Shown: positions 49,016 to 60,515 of the stretch, in pieces
Layout: each line of letters opens with the position of its first letter
Position numbering within the stretch: position 1 is the first letter of the stretch
NCBI RefSeq assembly: GCF_000003815.2
Contig: NC_049992.1
Location: forward strand, 3,519,703 to 3,583,702
Reading direction: 5' to 3'
DNA length: 64,000 nt
From: Branchiostoma floridae
Lineage: Eukaryota > Chordata > Leptocardii > Amphioxiformes > Branchiostomatidae
Position numbers and translations under genes: made by a program
Notes under the pieces: model-generated
Told to the model about the DNA's origin: nothing
The model's database searches: none
The model's input: only the letters and a program-made list of their open reading frames with translations

Positions 49016-50748
49016 TTTGTATTCTTATCCGGAATTGCAGTTGGTTTCACCTAGGGAAATAGGGAACAGAAAGATGCAAACCAGTAGCCATGTCCTACTC
49101 ACCTGAGCGGTCAGAGGAGAGACCACTGTTGGAAAAACAAGAAAGCTTCTGAAAAAGCTGGCCGGTGCGTATTTTGGGAAAAGCCTGAATTTTAAACAAA
49201 ATCACATGAAAAATAGTTTTTAAGCATCGAATTACTGAATTGATCTGTCTTCTATTAAAAAAAAACATTACATGAGATTTGTCCAACAAAGAAAAAAAAT
49301 TGTTACAAGTGGGCTTCGAACCCACGATCCACGGCTGCAAAAGCAAATCGTTGTCTGCACTCAAAGCTGTAGACCGTTCGGCCACGCCAACTCAATTACG
49401 CAATCGCTTGTATGGAAGGGCTATTAGAAGGGTTTGGTTAAATTGACCGATCCATGCATCCATCCATCCATGCAAACCAAACGAATGGTTGAAAGACCCG
49501 CTTCTCCCGTCTCAAAGCCAGTATCTGCTAGATTCTGCTATCCCATTGGAATTTTGCGGAACCACACCTTTCAAATTTCTTAACAACTTAAAACAGCTAT
49601 TTACAAAGTTCTGGCAAGATTGATGATCTAATGGTAGGTCGATGAAGGTTAGACATCCAGGAAAAATATAGATATTGTAAAAGATATTCAGAAAAATACG
49701 TATTTCCTTATCTGTTTTGTCTTCAATACATCTGGGTGGCCTATTCAACAAAGCCTAGCTGATTTCCAAGTAGAATAGATGTTTTTGTTGTAAAGTAGTA
49801 GATTTTATTAGCGGTTATCATTAGTTTTTTTTTTTTTAGCTAGGGGGCCTTGGACCAAGATGGCGGCTTCCTTTGGAGTCTCCATGACTGGGATTGGAAT
49901 CCATCCTAATCCTCAGCGCGGATAGCCAATGGAAGCCGAAAAACTATCACAGTATATAGAGTAGACCGAGTTTACAGTGATTTTCAGTTTATTTTTTGTT
50001 TCTGTCGACTAGATAGTGACAAATTGTCAATCATCTGATATATAGCATGCGCTGCCCTCCCACCCTTTACATTTGAGTTCGCGTACATTTTTCCTTTGTT
50101 ACTCGGCGCTGGAAGTTTCCTTCACCCCGGATATTAAACCAGCCACCCATGCTGCAGCCTGCCGAGGAGTAAACCTCGTTAATTAATCCTGTTTGTTTCA
50201 CGGGAAGTGGAGTTTCAAGTGGCATTCATCAACAGACTGGTGTCATGGCGCTGGACTTGTGAGTCGTGACTACACAGAAGAACTGGCTCTGTAAACTGTA
50301 CTTCCTGTGACAACCATCAACAAACTGAAGGTTTTTCACGCACCGAACACATCGTTTCTTGAACTAGTACACAAATGGGTAGGCACACTTGCCCCTGCTA
50401 AAGGGGGACTGTGAAAAATGACAGGAGGAGTTGCGACCCCTGGCATTAATTTACAACTCGCAATCGAAAGAGTCAAAACATTTACTCCCAGGTCGCTCGC
50501 TTGAGTGAGTGAGTGTGAGTGTACCATTGACAAAATTCTAGGTATTTTCATGTTCGTTGTTGATTTTCATCCTAAATACCTGTTTCGTTCCAAATGACTG
50601 ACGTGAGCATAATCCACCAGTCACTTGAGTAACTTTTGTATAGAGGGTTATTTGTTTGAAGAGAAAGAAACTGAATAGTCTGAGGTTGTATGCGATGAAA
50701 TACAACGTCTTGTTTTGTGCCATGGGCAGACTTTAACGTCGCCCATCC
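49016..50748. other. Convergent intergenic region, no firm gene
   Basis: This region lies between the ends of two genes that face each other. Apart from the tRNA-like relic I see only short chance frames. One doubtful item is ATGGCGCTGGACTT at 50245-50258 followed by GTGAGT, which would serve as a first coding exon on the + strand. Confidence 0.5.
49290..49385 (-). other. tRNA-like relic
   Basis: On the - strand the sequence has a box-A-like TGGCCGAACGGTCTACAGC, a perfect T-arm GTGGGTTCGAAGCCCAC with the B box GGTTCGAAGCC, and a Leu/Ser-like length with room for a long variable arm. The acceptor stem pairs poorly (GTTGGCG against TTGTAAC) and the anticodon loop is six bases at best. I take it as a tRNA pseudogene or SINE head and not a working tRNA. 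Confidence 0.4.
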
Positions 50749-50754
50749 TTTATT
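50749..50754 (-). terminator. Possible polyadenylation signal of troponin C
   Basis: AATAAA on the - strand lies about 440 bases after the troponin C stop codon; it is the first canonical signal I find there. T/G-rich sequence follows at some distance. Confidence 0.35.
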
Positions 50755-51195
50755 CACAATATGATGTAATCAGACATACGGTAAAAATAGGACGAGACAG
50801 AACAAAGTATGTTTTAGAGAAGTTTACCTCCTTCTAGCGTCCCAGAAGGTCTTACAAACTTCCACAACTATAAATCAGTTTCTCTCATCAAACTAGATGC
50901 TATATAAAACACTCATATACAGTGGAGAGGTTCTTGATTGGTGGTGGCGCAGTGTGTAGTGTAGAAAAAACAAACATTTCAGTTGTGTGATATTTTCAAA
51001 ACATATAACGTTACTGCCTTGTAATGCCTTGTATTTCTCGTTGCGAAAGAAGATTGTAAACTGGATATAAATCAGAATCTAGATATTGAAATGATTATTA
51101 TTGTACAAAGTTGGCTGTGGTTGTGCATATCATCCTGTTTCCGGATTTGTGTGACGTGTTGTTTGAGCTGGACAGGATCAGCGGTCTTCACTTCT

Positions 51196-54100
51196 TCACC
51201 ACTTGATTTGAAGGGACGCAAGATAATCCTTAAACTCTGTGGAACAAACGGAGGAGAGTTTGTTTTAAGAAAAACACAGACACAGCATACAGTACTATAA
51301 TATCATGCTTAATGTGTGTATTAGAAGATCAATTTGGCAAATCAGAAAATTCGTATGGACGTGTCTACAATAAGGAATGTGGATTGTTTCATGTCCAAGT
51401 ATATAAGGATTCAAACTGTTTTCATGAGTCATGTTAGCATTTGGTCCATCAGGTGGTGCGTTTGCCTTAGAAAACGTTCTGCTTGTAAGACGCATGATGC
51501 GCTGGCAAAAGGCTTGAAAAACAAACTGCCTTGTATCTGCTTGGAGATGAGTTTCTTTACCTTCATAGTCGAGCCTCCCGTCCCTGTCTCCGTCTCCATC
51601 ATCTAGCAGGTCCTTCAGTTCGTCTTCACTCAGGTGCTCTCCACACGCATCAGCCATGGTCTAAACAAATAAACAAACAAACAAAAACAGAAAACAAATA
51701 AATTAACAATACTAGCAGGTCCTTAAGTTTATCTCCACTCAGGTTCTCGCTACATGCATCAGCCATGGTCTAAACAAACAAACAAATAAATAAATAACAT
51801 CTAGCAGGTCCTTCCGTTCATCTTCACCCATGTTCTCTCCGCACGCATCAGCCATGGTCTAAACAAACAAACAAATAAATAAATAAACAACACTAGCAGG
51901 TCCTTCAGTTCATCTTCACTCAGGTGCTCTCCACATGCATCAGCCATGGTCTAAACAAATAAACAAACAAATAAATAAACAACACTAGCAGATCCTTCAG
52001 TTCATCTTCACTCAGGTGCTCTCCACACGCGTCAGCCATGGTCTAAACAAACAAACAAACAAACAAATACATAAACAACACTAGCAGATCCTTCAGTTCG
52101 TCTTCACTCAGGTGCTCTCCACATGCATCAGCCATGGTCTAAACAAACAAACAAACAAATAAATAAATAACATCTAGCAGGTCCTTCAGTTCGTCTTCAC
52201 TTAGGTGCTCTCCACACGCGTCAGCCATGGTCTAAACAAACAAACAAACAAATAAATAAATAACATCTAGCAGGTCCTTCAGTTCGTCTTCACTTAGGTG
52301 CTCTCCACACGCGTCAGCCATGGTCTAAACAAATAAACAAACAAATAAATAAATAAATATTATCTAGCAGGTCCTTCAGTTCGTCTTCACTCAGGTGCTC
52401 TCCACACGCGTCAGCCATGGTCTAAACAAACAAACAAACAAACAAATAGATAAAGAACATCTAGCTGGTCCTTCCGTTCGTCATCACTCGGGTGCTCTCC
52501 GCACGCATCAGCCATGGTCTAAACAAACAAATAAATAAGTAAGTAAACAACATATATCTGGTCATTCCGTTCATCTTCACTCAAGTTCTCTCCACAAGCA
52601 TCAGCCATTGTCTAAACAAACAAACAAACAAAGAAATAAACAATATCTAGCAGGTCATTCAGTTCGTCTTCACTCAGGTGCTCTCCACATGCATCAGCCA
52701 TGGTCTAAACAAACAAACAAACAAACAAATAAATAAACAACACTAGTAGGTCCTTCAGTTCATCTTCACTCAGGTTCTCTCCACACGAATCAGCCATTGT
52801 CTAAACAAGCAAACAAATAAATAAACAATATCTAGCAGGTCATTCAGTTCGTGTTCACTCGGGTGCTCTCCGCGCGCATCAGCCATGGTCTAAACAAACA
52901 AACAAACAAATAAATAAACAACACTAGCAGGTTCTTCAGTTCGTCATCACTCAGTTTCTCACCGCATGCATCAGAAATAGTCTGTAAACCAACAAGTAAA
53001 TAGATGGATAGAACAAAAAGGCTTCTCCACATCTAGCAGGTCCATGGAGTCGTCATTACTAAGGCCCTCCCCATGCTAATCAGCCATGGTCTGTAAAACA
53101 ACAAACAGATAAACACACAAGATCTTTAGTTCATCATCACTAAGGTCCTATCAGCACAGATCGGGCATGGTCTCTTAGCACTAAAAGTAAACAACATTTA
53201 AACAAAGCAAACTGACAACTAAAAAGGTAAGAATAAGTCTTAACGGCGTGGTCACACTCGTTTGATGTTTAGAATTTTGAATGAGGCTGACATAGAAGTA
53301 CGTTAAAGATTTAAGACTGAATATTTTTCAATATTTGCACGACTTTTCCAAAATGCCTTGCGTTAACGGCCTAAGCACACAAAAAAAGTGGTTAAAGCCA
53401 GAAGGATTTTAAGAGTTCCTACCCTCAGTTCCTCGATGCTGATGAAGCCGTCGTTGTCCTTGTCGAAGATCCTGAAGGCGGCGCGAACCTCGCGCTCGTC
53501 CACCTCGTACTGGTCCTGGTGCATCTGTTTCGCCATCAGCTCCAGAAACTCGTCAAAATCCATCGTGCCGCTTCCTGGAAGTGAGGTAAGAATCTTTATG
53601 ATTTTTTTTCAGTTGCACATGTCGTGCTGTTAGCTTCCGTGGCGGTCCTGGTATTCGGTTAACTGCAGCTTAAAGAACTGGTCAAAATCCACTGGTCAAA
53701 ATCCATCGCTTTCTGGGGAGGAGAGGAGGGGTAGTAACGTCAGTGGCCTCGTGCACGGGTTGTGCTGAGAAAGGATAACGTGTAGTTGCTTTGAATGTCG
53801 AATCTTATCTTCAGTTGTCGCTGTTCACAAACGATTGTTGGTTCTGCACAATTATGCCATTGATTGAAGACTAAAACTCAGTAAAAGCACATTGTGAACT
53901 TTTGACATGATCCCTTACCGTCCTCGTCAGCCTCCGCCATGATGGCGTCCAGCTCGTCACGACTGGGGTTCAGTCCGCACTGTTTCAGGATGGTCCCCAG
54001 GTTCTGTGTGCTGATCTCGCCGGAACCGTCACGGTCAAAAATGGAGAACGCCATCTGCAGCTCTAAAGGGAGGGAGGCAGAAATTAAATGTTATCTTGTG

Positions 54101-57100
54101 GGGGACAAGAGAGACACACAAAGTTGTAAACTTACAGATATACACCACCCCATACATACGAGTACACACACATTACTCACTAGGTGAAGATGGAGAACGC
54201 CATCTGCAGTTCAGATAGGAGGGAGACAAGGCATACACCCCCTTTACACAGAGAGATAGACACACACGCACACGCACACACACACACACTAGAAAACAAG
54301 TTTGAAATAGAGAACACCATCAGCAGTTTTGGTTGGAGGGAGATGCGGAGGAAACAAGGCCATAAGAGATGGCAGATTTCACCTTCAGAAAACCACACAA
54401 GCACATACAGACACTTAGACACATACATTTCTGTGTATGTGTCTCACATACGCACGCACAGGCACAAACACACAAGCACACACAAACTCACAAACACACA
54501 AACTCACACACACACACAAACACACACACACACAAACTCACACACACACAAACTGACACACAAACAAACTCACACAAACGCACACACACACATACACGCA
54601 CAAATACACACGCACATCCAAACAGGTTGAAGACAGAAACCAAACCAAAACAAACGTATTTCAAACCGACCTTCCACCTGTTCCTTAGTCAGGGAGTCGC
54701 TCGCTCTCGCCTAGAAAGACAAACATGCAGTCAATAGTAAATAAATGACTAGGCAAACAAACATGAACACAATCAGGTACATATACAAAATGTATGTCTT
54801 GAGACCTTGGGCGAATATAAATTGCACTATTAAGTAATCCACACATTTTACGCTATTGATGGACAAAACACCGTTGTTTTTGAAGTAGCTAGTATTGCAA
54901 TGTTGGTGGAATTGCTGCCCCTACGGCCGGTGAGGCTATGGGACCGGTGAGGTGAGGTGAGTAATGCAATGACGTTTTTTTTTTAGCCAAGGACACAAGA
55001 TAACCACTTATCTTTTTGATAAGTATGTTGTGTTCTTTCATACCCATATCAACAGTAACGTAAAGACGTGAGGTTTGGGAATACCACATAGAGGGTGAAT
55101 CTGGGTTCACATTTTACCAAGGTCAGGTACATTTTGCCCGTTGGCGTTTGTTTTCTATTTAGAAGGAACTCAATCGAGCGAGTCCTCCTCCAAGTCACTC
55201 TAGCAATGGGAGTAATTTGACCAATGCTGTCTTGGCAACATCTTGAAGGTCAGGTCAAGTTCAATTCTGTTGTGCCCATCTTTTCGGCGATGGGAGATAT
55301 GAAGTTTGATATGTTTATGGGAGAGGCCACCTAGAGCTTAGTTGATATTGTACCAATGTCAGGTCCATTTTGCCCGTTGGACTCGGTTCCAAAAATAGCG
55401 TTTCTTCCACCTAGTTCATCCTCATCTTACGCAACTTGAGCAATTGAAGCGGTTGAACTAATTCAGTGTTAGTAAAACCTTGCTGCTCTGGTCAGGTTGA
55501 AGTTTAATTCCCTTGTGACCAGCCCCATCCTTTAGGCGATGGAAGTTTTATATGTTTATAGGGAGGCCACCTAGAGTAAATCCTGTTGAAAACCAAACCA
55601 AGGTATCTGCCCGTTGGCGCTCGCTCTCTATTTCGAAGATCCCCAAAATAGCTCCCCCCCCTCCCCCTGTCCCTCTAGCCATCATCTTACATAACTGTAG
55701 GTGCCAACCCTCGGAGTAATTGGAGTAATTTGACAAATATAGTCATGGCAACATCCTGACGACCAGGTCAAGTTGAAGTTCAATTCTCCACGGCAATGTA
55801 AGACATGTGATCCGGTATGTGTTTATTTTTGTTGCGAAGAACACTTAGAGATGCGGATCTGGTTTAAACCAAGGCCTAGCAAGCATATTTTGCCCGTTGG
55901 CGCTCACCCTCTATTTCGGAGATCCCCAAAATAACGTACCCCCCCCCCCCTCCAAATCTCTCTAGTCGTCATCGTACGAAAGCGTTTGTGGGAAACTTAG
56001 TAATTTCAAAAATATAGTCTTGGCAACATCTTGAACAGTAGGTCAAAATGAAGTTCAACTCTCGAGTCTTGTGACCACCTCAATATATTCGGCGATGTGA
56101 ACCAGTAATAAGTTTCCAAATTAAGTGTCTCCAAGTTAAAAGTCTGCCGTAAGACATGTTAGTATTTCAGACATGCCACCGGCCTCGCGATCTTTGTCAG
56201 ACAACTGTTATGTAACCTTGTCTATCCCTTAAGGCCACACTGACATGATTGAATGGATGGTATCCGCGCGAGCAGCGATTTTGGACAGTTCTAAACGTTA
56301 AACGAAGAGAGGAATATGCTAAATATGCTTTTTAGTGAACTGTAAGTTATTAGGCACACTGTACAGTGTGTACAATAAATTACTCGCTTTCTAAAGGGCT
56401 ACAACATCTAAAATTCAATCCTTCTATGAAGCAAGAAATGGCACCATGTTTGGTCTCAATCGAGGATGACGAAAGACTAAGAGAAAGAAGGACATGCACA
56501 AACATCAGATATCGTATAGCGAACGGGAAACCGATGGGGAAAAGCTTGTCCTGAAATCTACAAACAGATGTAGCAGTGGGACAGTTTTGAGCTTTTTCTT
56601 GAATGTTAGCCGATACCCGACTGGCATTAATTACCCGATAAACTGTAAACAAAATGAAATCCAGAAAAACGTGGCAAAACACCACCACATACTGTCATAC
56701 AAAACGTTCCAACCAATCCCGATAGCTACATCTGCTTGGAGATTGCTGTTTCCGTGCCGGGTTTCCGGCGTTAAAGACATTGAGCTGTTCATTTGTCGCG
56801 CTTGTCGGGCAGCTGTTTCTGTGCTGCAAGGATAGGGATCTGAACTCTTTCATCTCCGGCATGTCTTGGAGTCTCCGCAGGGATGTCTGTCTTAAGGCAC
56901 ACGTGAGTGAACAATTCCTTCAGGACCATTTAAAGGCATGGACAAGAGCACTAGTGGTTATTATGAGTATTTTCTTCTTAATATGAGTAATTAAAAACAC
57001 GTTATTACTAACATTGCATTTAGTTTAGGCGAAGAAAATATACGAAGAAGAAGATTCGTGCTTTTTTGTTAATTTTCCCCATCAAAACCCTTCAAAGCGT

Positions 57101-60100
57101 TCCTCCCAGCTTCCACTATGTTTGATTATCTTTCAAAGATGTTCATGACCAACGGTCTCTTGCCGGTCGTATGTTGTTCAATAGCTCAGCTATCTTGCAG
57201 ACAGGGGCCTTAATACCGAGCCTAACACAGCCTGATAAGTATCCTTCAATTTTGAAACTCTGAGGCAAGCACAGACGCTTTACTCCACGAAAAATTGAGG
57301 CATTATATTTGGTGTATCTTCTGATATTTGTAGCAGCATAACTTCAGAACCTACAGATGGATTGTAATGATATTTGATATGTGGGTAGGGGATGGGAAGA
57401 TGAAGGTCATGGTCTAGTCGGCCATATGTATACATGTATGTTTCTTTCCGTCTGCTAAAAAGAATTTGAAACGTTCGCTAGATAAATTCAGCTACATCCT
57501 ACCAGGTGATAACCGTTACAGTGTACAAATAGATAAACATATCAAAGTATGTTTAGACCTTAGAACTAAAGTGAAACTCTAGACTCAACGTGTTGATATG
57601 TCGATACTTATTCATACAAAATTCATGTAGGTGATGCACTTTTTTGTTCAGATACATAATTCTAATAGACTTTGCGGAAGTCGCTGTACTTTTGTTGTGT
57701 CAATAAAGATTTATGTTGCCCAATGGCGCCTGTCCTATGGAAAAAGGGGCCTAACACTGACCTATCACATCCGCGCTAACCCAGTTCTTATGTCCAAACG
57801 AGAAGGTGCGAGTAAACATCACTAATGTGAAGATAATGTTTCCAGTCGCGCTGACATGTTGACTCGCACATACATGTAGATAATGGTGCACGAGACGCTC
57901 CGTTTACTGAGGAACCCTTTTCACTAGACGGTGATCACTAGTGAGCGACAGTACAGCGACAGTACAGCGACCAAAAGTGGATTGGTGCCACCCTTAATGC
58001 CATTAATTTGAATGAGATGCAATAACAGTATGATTTTAAACGTCAAAAACATTGTTCTTCAGCTACGAAACTTTGATCTCACACGTCTATGATGGCACAC
58101 GAGACGTTCCTTCCCGCAACACTTAAGATCAGGCAACGTTTACCGAGGAACCTTGTCCATGGACGGTGCTCGCGGACTGACTACAGCGTCGAAAAGTGGA
58201 TTTGTGTCACCCTGATTTTCATTGGTTAGAATGTTATGCAATTTTGATAAGATGTAATGGTATGATTTAAAACAAACACACAAAACGTCAAAAACATGAT
58301 TTGTTCTTAAGCAATGAAACTTCGTTGAGAGATCTGTGAAATCTTAAATCACACAGCGGTCACGCAACAGTCGCACAGTGGTCGTCCGACGGTCGTAGCT
58401 TCTGTTGGAAAGGGGGTATTATGGTCAATTCACACTGTATATTCAAGTCGGTATGACTTACGTATTGTCATTTTTGGCTTAGGTAAATTTTGCAGCAAAA
58501 AAGGTTGAATTTTATCCTTAGATAACAAGGCTACGCATGTACATTTGTACACCAGTGTATCAAAGTTTTAAAAAAATCCTGCAAACTTCACCCATACAAC
58601 AACAATGTCAGTACGGAACTCATACGGACTTGCAAATACGTCCAAGTGTAAACGGGCCCTGAAATGTCCAATGTTTCCAGTCGCGCTGATGATTCCCGGA
58701 TATGTTGGTTCACACGTAGCTGTCGGGGCGGAGGGGGGTTGACAGAACATCCATATATGGGCATGCCGTCCGGGCCGTTTTTATACCTGAACGTCTTACA
58801 ACTATGGCTATATTAGATTTTGATCAATGAAATTATAAGGGATGAAAAATCACACTGTTTATATAATTATAATAGAGCAGACAACTGTGGATTTGTACGC
58901 TGCCAGTAAAGATACATGGAATCTAGACTTGAAGGCCAGTTTGCACCAATAAAGGCCATGTGAATTCCTTGTGGCAAATGCCATCGTCTTGGAGACATCA
59001 GGGTCATCATAAGTCAGAAAAAAATGACAATTTATCATGTGAACATGTCAAGAACGTAATCGTCGAAAATCAGGGAACTATGCAGCGAATGTCCAAGTTT
59101 GGATGGCTGTATGAAAGGGCCTGCGGTCTCGGCGAGCTCCTTCGTCTAAATTTAGCAGGTCTTGTCAACTTCGGTAGACTTAGCTGTAACTTAACGCTTC
59201 TAGCTGGGGCAGGGCAACCTACGCAGCAATGGTGACAAAAAAATCGAATAAAAATGCGTTCAAAAGAATATCTCTATACCGACGAGAAAATTCCTGAGTT
59301 TCAAGCAGAGTTGCTCGACATTTTTATGGGTTCATGTGGGCTTACCAGCTGTTAAGTACTTTTTTACGTCGTTTGTTCGAACAAACAGGAGACAGCAATG
59401 TTTGCATCGACTGCAAATAACATGTATGCCGACGGGCTTGGCATGCTTTCTCAAGAACTGCTCAAGTATCTACTGGGCAGAAAAGGGGCAAAAACAAATC
59501 TTGACATCTTGAGAGTTGTGGTTATTCAGACGGTATTGTCAGTTTTAAGACTACCAATAACTAAGCTTCCCTTCGCACACCGGTGTATTGTATACCAACT
59601 GACTGTGTGCCTAACATCTGTCAAGATGATACGTCTCTAACAGCAAAACAGCGAAGGAGGTTAGTGTATCCTATATCTCTGGCCCTGGCTTTGGACAGTA
59701 CTTCGTTGAGCGATCTGTCAAATTTTAGGTCGCAGGGAGCGCGCGGTGAGAGCGCCGTCCTAGTGGAAAGGGGGTATAAGCTATAAGAGTGTTAATGACC
59801 CGTGAGGAGAAGACTCCGAAGCGTGCGACCCTCGGACCTCACCGCCCGGGGCACGTCCGACACTCGTCCAACACACGGCCTTTTGTGGTGATATTATATA
59901 TGTGACACCAACTTCGGGCTATTCCTGACCCCCCAAAAAATACGATTCATATAGAAAACGGACAGAAATACTGAGGACTCCTCCCATCTTTTTACACTTA
60001 AGACAAGTGCACTACCAAACACATATCTCAACAAGAACTATTCCCTGGTTCATGCAGGAATGCAGACCCCCCTCCCATGACAGTCTACAGCCACACAGGG

Positions 60101-60257
60101 TGCTAAAAGATGTCTTAACTCCACCGAGAAAGTTCAAGGATTCGTTAGAGCTGAAAGAAACCCTTATCGAAGAAATAAAGAATCTTTGTTAATAAATGCG
60201 AGGCGTTATGAGAAGGACACATAAGAAAGTGAAAAGTCTTACTCCGTCGTCCGACAT
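51196..60257 (-). CDS. Troponin C, complete, six coding exons, 163 residues
   Basis: Coding exons in order are 60257-60243, 54710-54671, 54062-53919, 53574-53423, 51660-51561 and 51236-51196 (492 bases with stop). The protein begins [20 protein letters not shown] and has four EF-hands: [16 protein letters not shown] (loop position 12 is Asn, not Glu, so site I is probably weak), [24 protein letters not shown] and [12 protein letters not shown], the last three canonical. It ends [13 protein letters not shown]. Length and the [14 protein letters not shown] start fit troponin C, the calcium sensor of the thin filament, better than calmodulin. Intron 1 is 5.5 kb. Exons 3, 4 and 5 each have decayed partial copies in the intron before them. 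The gene faces the giant gene tail to tail. The final exon is short and was placed by frame and acceptor only. Confidence 0.85.
51712..53170 (-). repeat. Array of about 16 partial copies of troponin C exon 5 (mirage-type minisatellite)
   Basis: In intron 4, units of 89-109 bases, mostly 92-97, each hold a TTTGTTTAG acceptor, the first 58-60 bases of exon 5 ([19 protein letters not shown]) and a TTATTTATTTGTTTG spacer. The ends next to exon sequence fall at 51769, 51858, 51950, 52042, 52138, 52231, 52324, 52421, 52518, 52611, 52704, 52800, 52889, 52981, 53090 and about 53170. The exon part stops at CTAGATG or CTAG in every unit and no unit has the second half with the EF loop or a proper donor. 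Copies in the middle are nearly identical; the two or three farthest from the real exon are the most diverged. Confidence 0.9.
53652..53716 (-). repeat. Decayed copy of the 5' end of troponin C exon 4
   Basis: The stretch repeats the exon start (GGATTTTGAC..) with a second, internal duplication of TGGTCAAAATCCA. It lies just before the real acceptor on the - strand. Confidence 0.65.
54187..54359 (-). repeat. Two decayed copies of the 5' end of troponin C exon 3
   Basis: Copies of TGGAGAACGCCATCTGCAG (plus strand view) with the flanking GGGAGGGAG of the intron lie at 54187-54235 and 54301-54359, at 120-140 base spacing from the real exon border. The farther copy is more diverged. Confidence 0.75.
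54440..54620. repeat. CA-rich microsatellite region
   Basis: Mixed CACACA and CAAACTCACA units fill about 180 bases of intron 2 of troponin C. Long open frames through it are an artefact of the repeat. Confidence 0.85.
55040..56150. repeat. Tandem repeat of 236-283 base units, at least four
   Basis: The phrase TTTTGCCCGTTGG returns at about 55133, 55368, 55606 and 55889, and between these points GGAGTAATTTGAC, TGGCAACATC, GGTCAAGTTGAAGTTCAATTC and GGCCACCTAGAG recur in the same order. Units differ by perhaps a fifth of their bases. Confidence 0.75.
57885..58330. repeat. Two diverged tandem units of about 220-240 bases
   Basis: GCACGAGACG, GTTTAC-GAGGAACC, GACGGTG, AAAAGTGGATT, GTCACCCT, AACGTCAAAAAC and GAAACTT-G recur in the same order. 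Part of the family, with TTCGTTGAGCGATCTGT and GGAAAGGGGGTAT, is also near 59690-59775. Confidence 0.65.
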
Positions 60258-60340
60258 CTTGACCGTGTCTTCGTCCGTCCGTCAGCAGTGAAAGTGAAAA
60301 CCGACACCCCGTCTTCCCGCCAATATTTATCATCTACCCC
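60258..60340 (-). promoter_or_regulatory. Troponin C core promoter and 5' UTR
   Basis: On the - strand a TATA-like GATAAATATT lies at about 60333-60324, some 70 bases before the start codon, placing the likely transcription start near 60300 and leaving a 5' UTR of about 40 bases. The ATG context is TCAAGATGT. Confidence 0.5.
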
Positions 60341-60344
60341 GCGG

Positions 60345-60515
60345 TCACGTGACCAGCGCTCTCATCAGTGTTTGTCATCTCTGTGATCACGTGACCAGCT
60401 CCTCAGGCAGCGCAGCCGGATGCTTGGAGTTGACCTTCTCATGACCTTGGCCGGCTGACATATTCTAAGGAGCTCTTCCGTAACAAGACGGACGAGGGCA
60501 AACAAGATCACGTGA
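60345..60515 (-). promoter_or_regulatory. Three TCACGTGA palindromes upstream of troponin C
   Basis: The eight-base palindrome occurs at 60345-60352, 60387-60394 and 60508-60515; the first two are both followed by CCAGC and are 42 bases apart, about four helical turns. CACGTG is the E-box bound by USF, MITF/TFE and Myc-type bHLH-zip factors. Use by a given factor is not shown. Confidence 0.45.

Larger units (their letters stand above)
54711..60242 (-). other. Intron 1 of troponin C (5.5 kb)
   Basis: No exon of another gene could be supported. It holds a tandem repeat of about 240-280 base units (55040-56150), a second pair of about 230-base units (57885-58330) with a related piece near 59690-59775, and poly-C tracts. 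Muscle enhancers may lie here as in other troponin genes, but I see no decisive site. Confidence 0.6.

Noticed and set aside
49290-49385. Functional tRNA gene
   Set aside because: The T-arm and B box are good but the acceptor stem and anticodon arm pair poorly, so I call it a relic.
52844-53032. Open frame on the - strand with a hydrophobic stretch
   Set aside because: It is made of the spacer repeats (VLSIYLLV) plus one decayed exon-5 copy, not a gene.
51712-53170. Regularly spaced repeats resembling a CRISPR array
   Set aside because: The repeated part is exon 5 of troponin C with its acceptor, the spacers are simple AAAC/AAAT repeats and not unique, and the genome is eukaryotic.
54184-54737. 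Two long + strand frames rich in His and Thr
   Set aside because: They read through a CA microsatellite in a troponin C intron and lie against the coding strand.
58960-59786. Three + strand frames in troponin C intron 1
   Set aside because: They show no recognisable domain, have no supporting splice context and overlap repeat-family sequence.
51196-60257. Calling the - strand gene calmodulin
   Set aside because: The N-terminus, the 163-residue length, the degenerate loop I and the linker sequence are unlike the near-invariant calmodulin.
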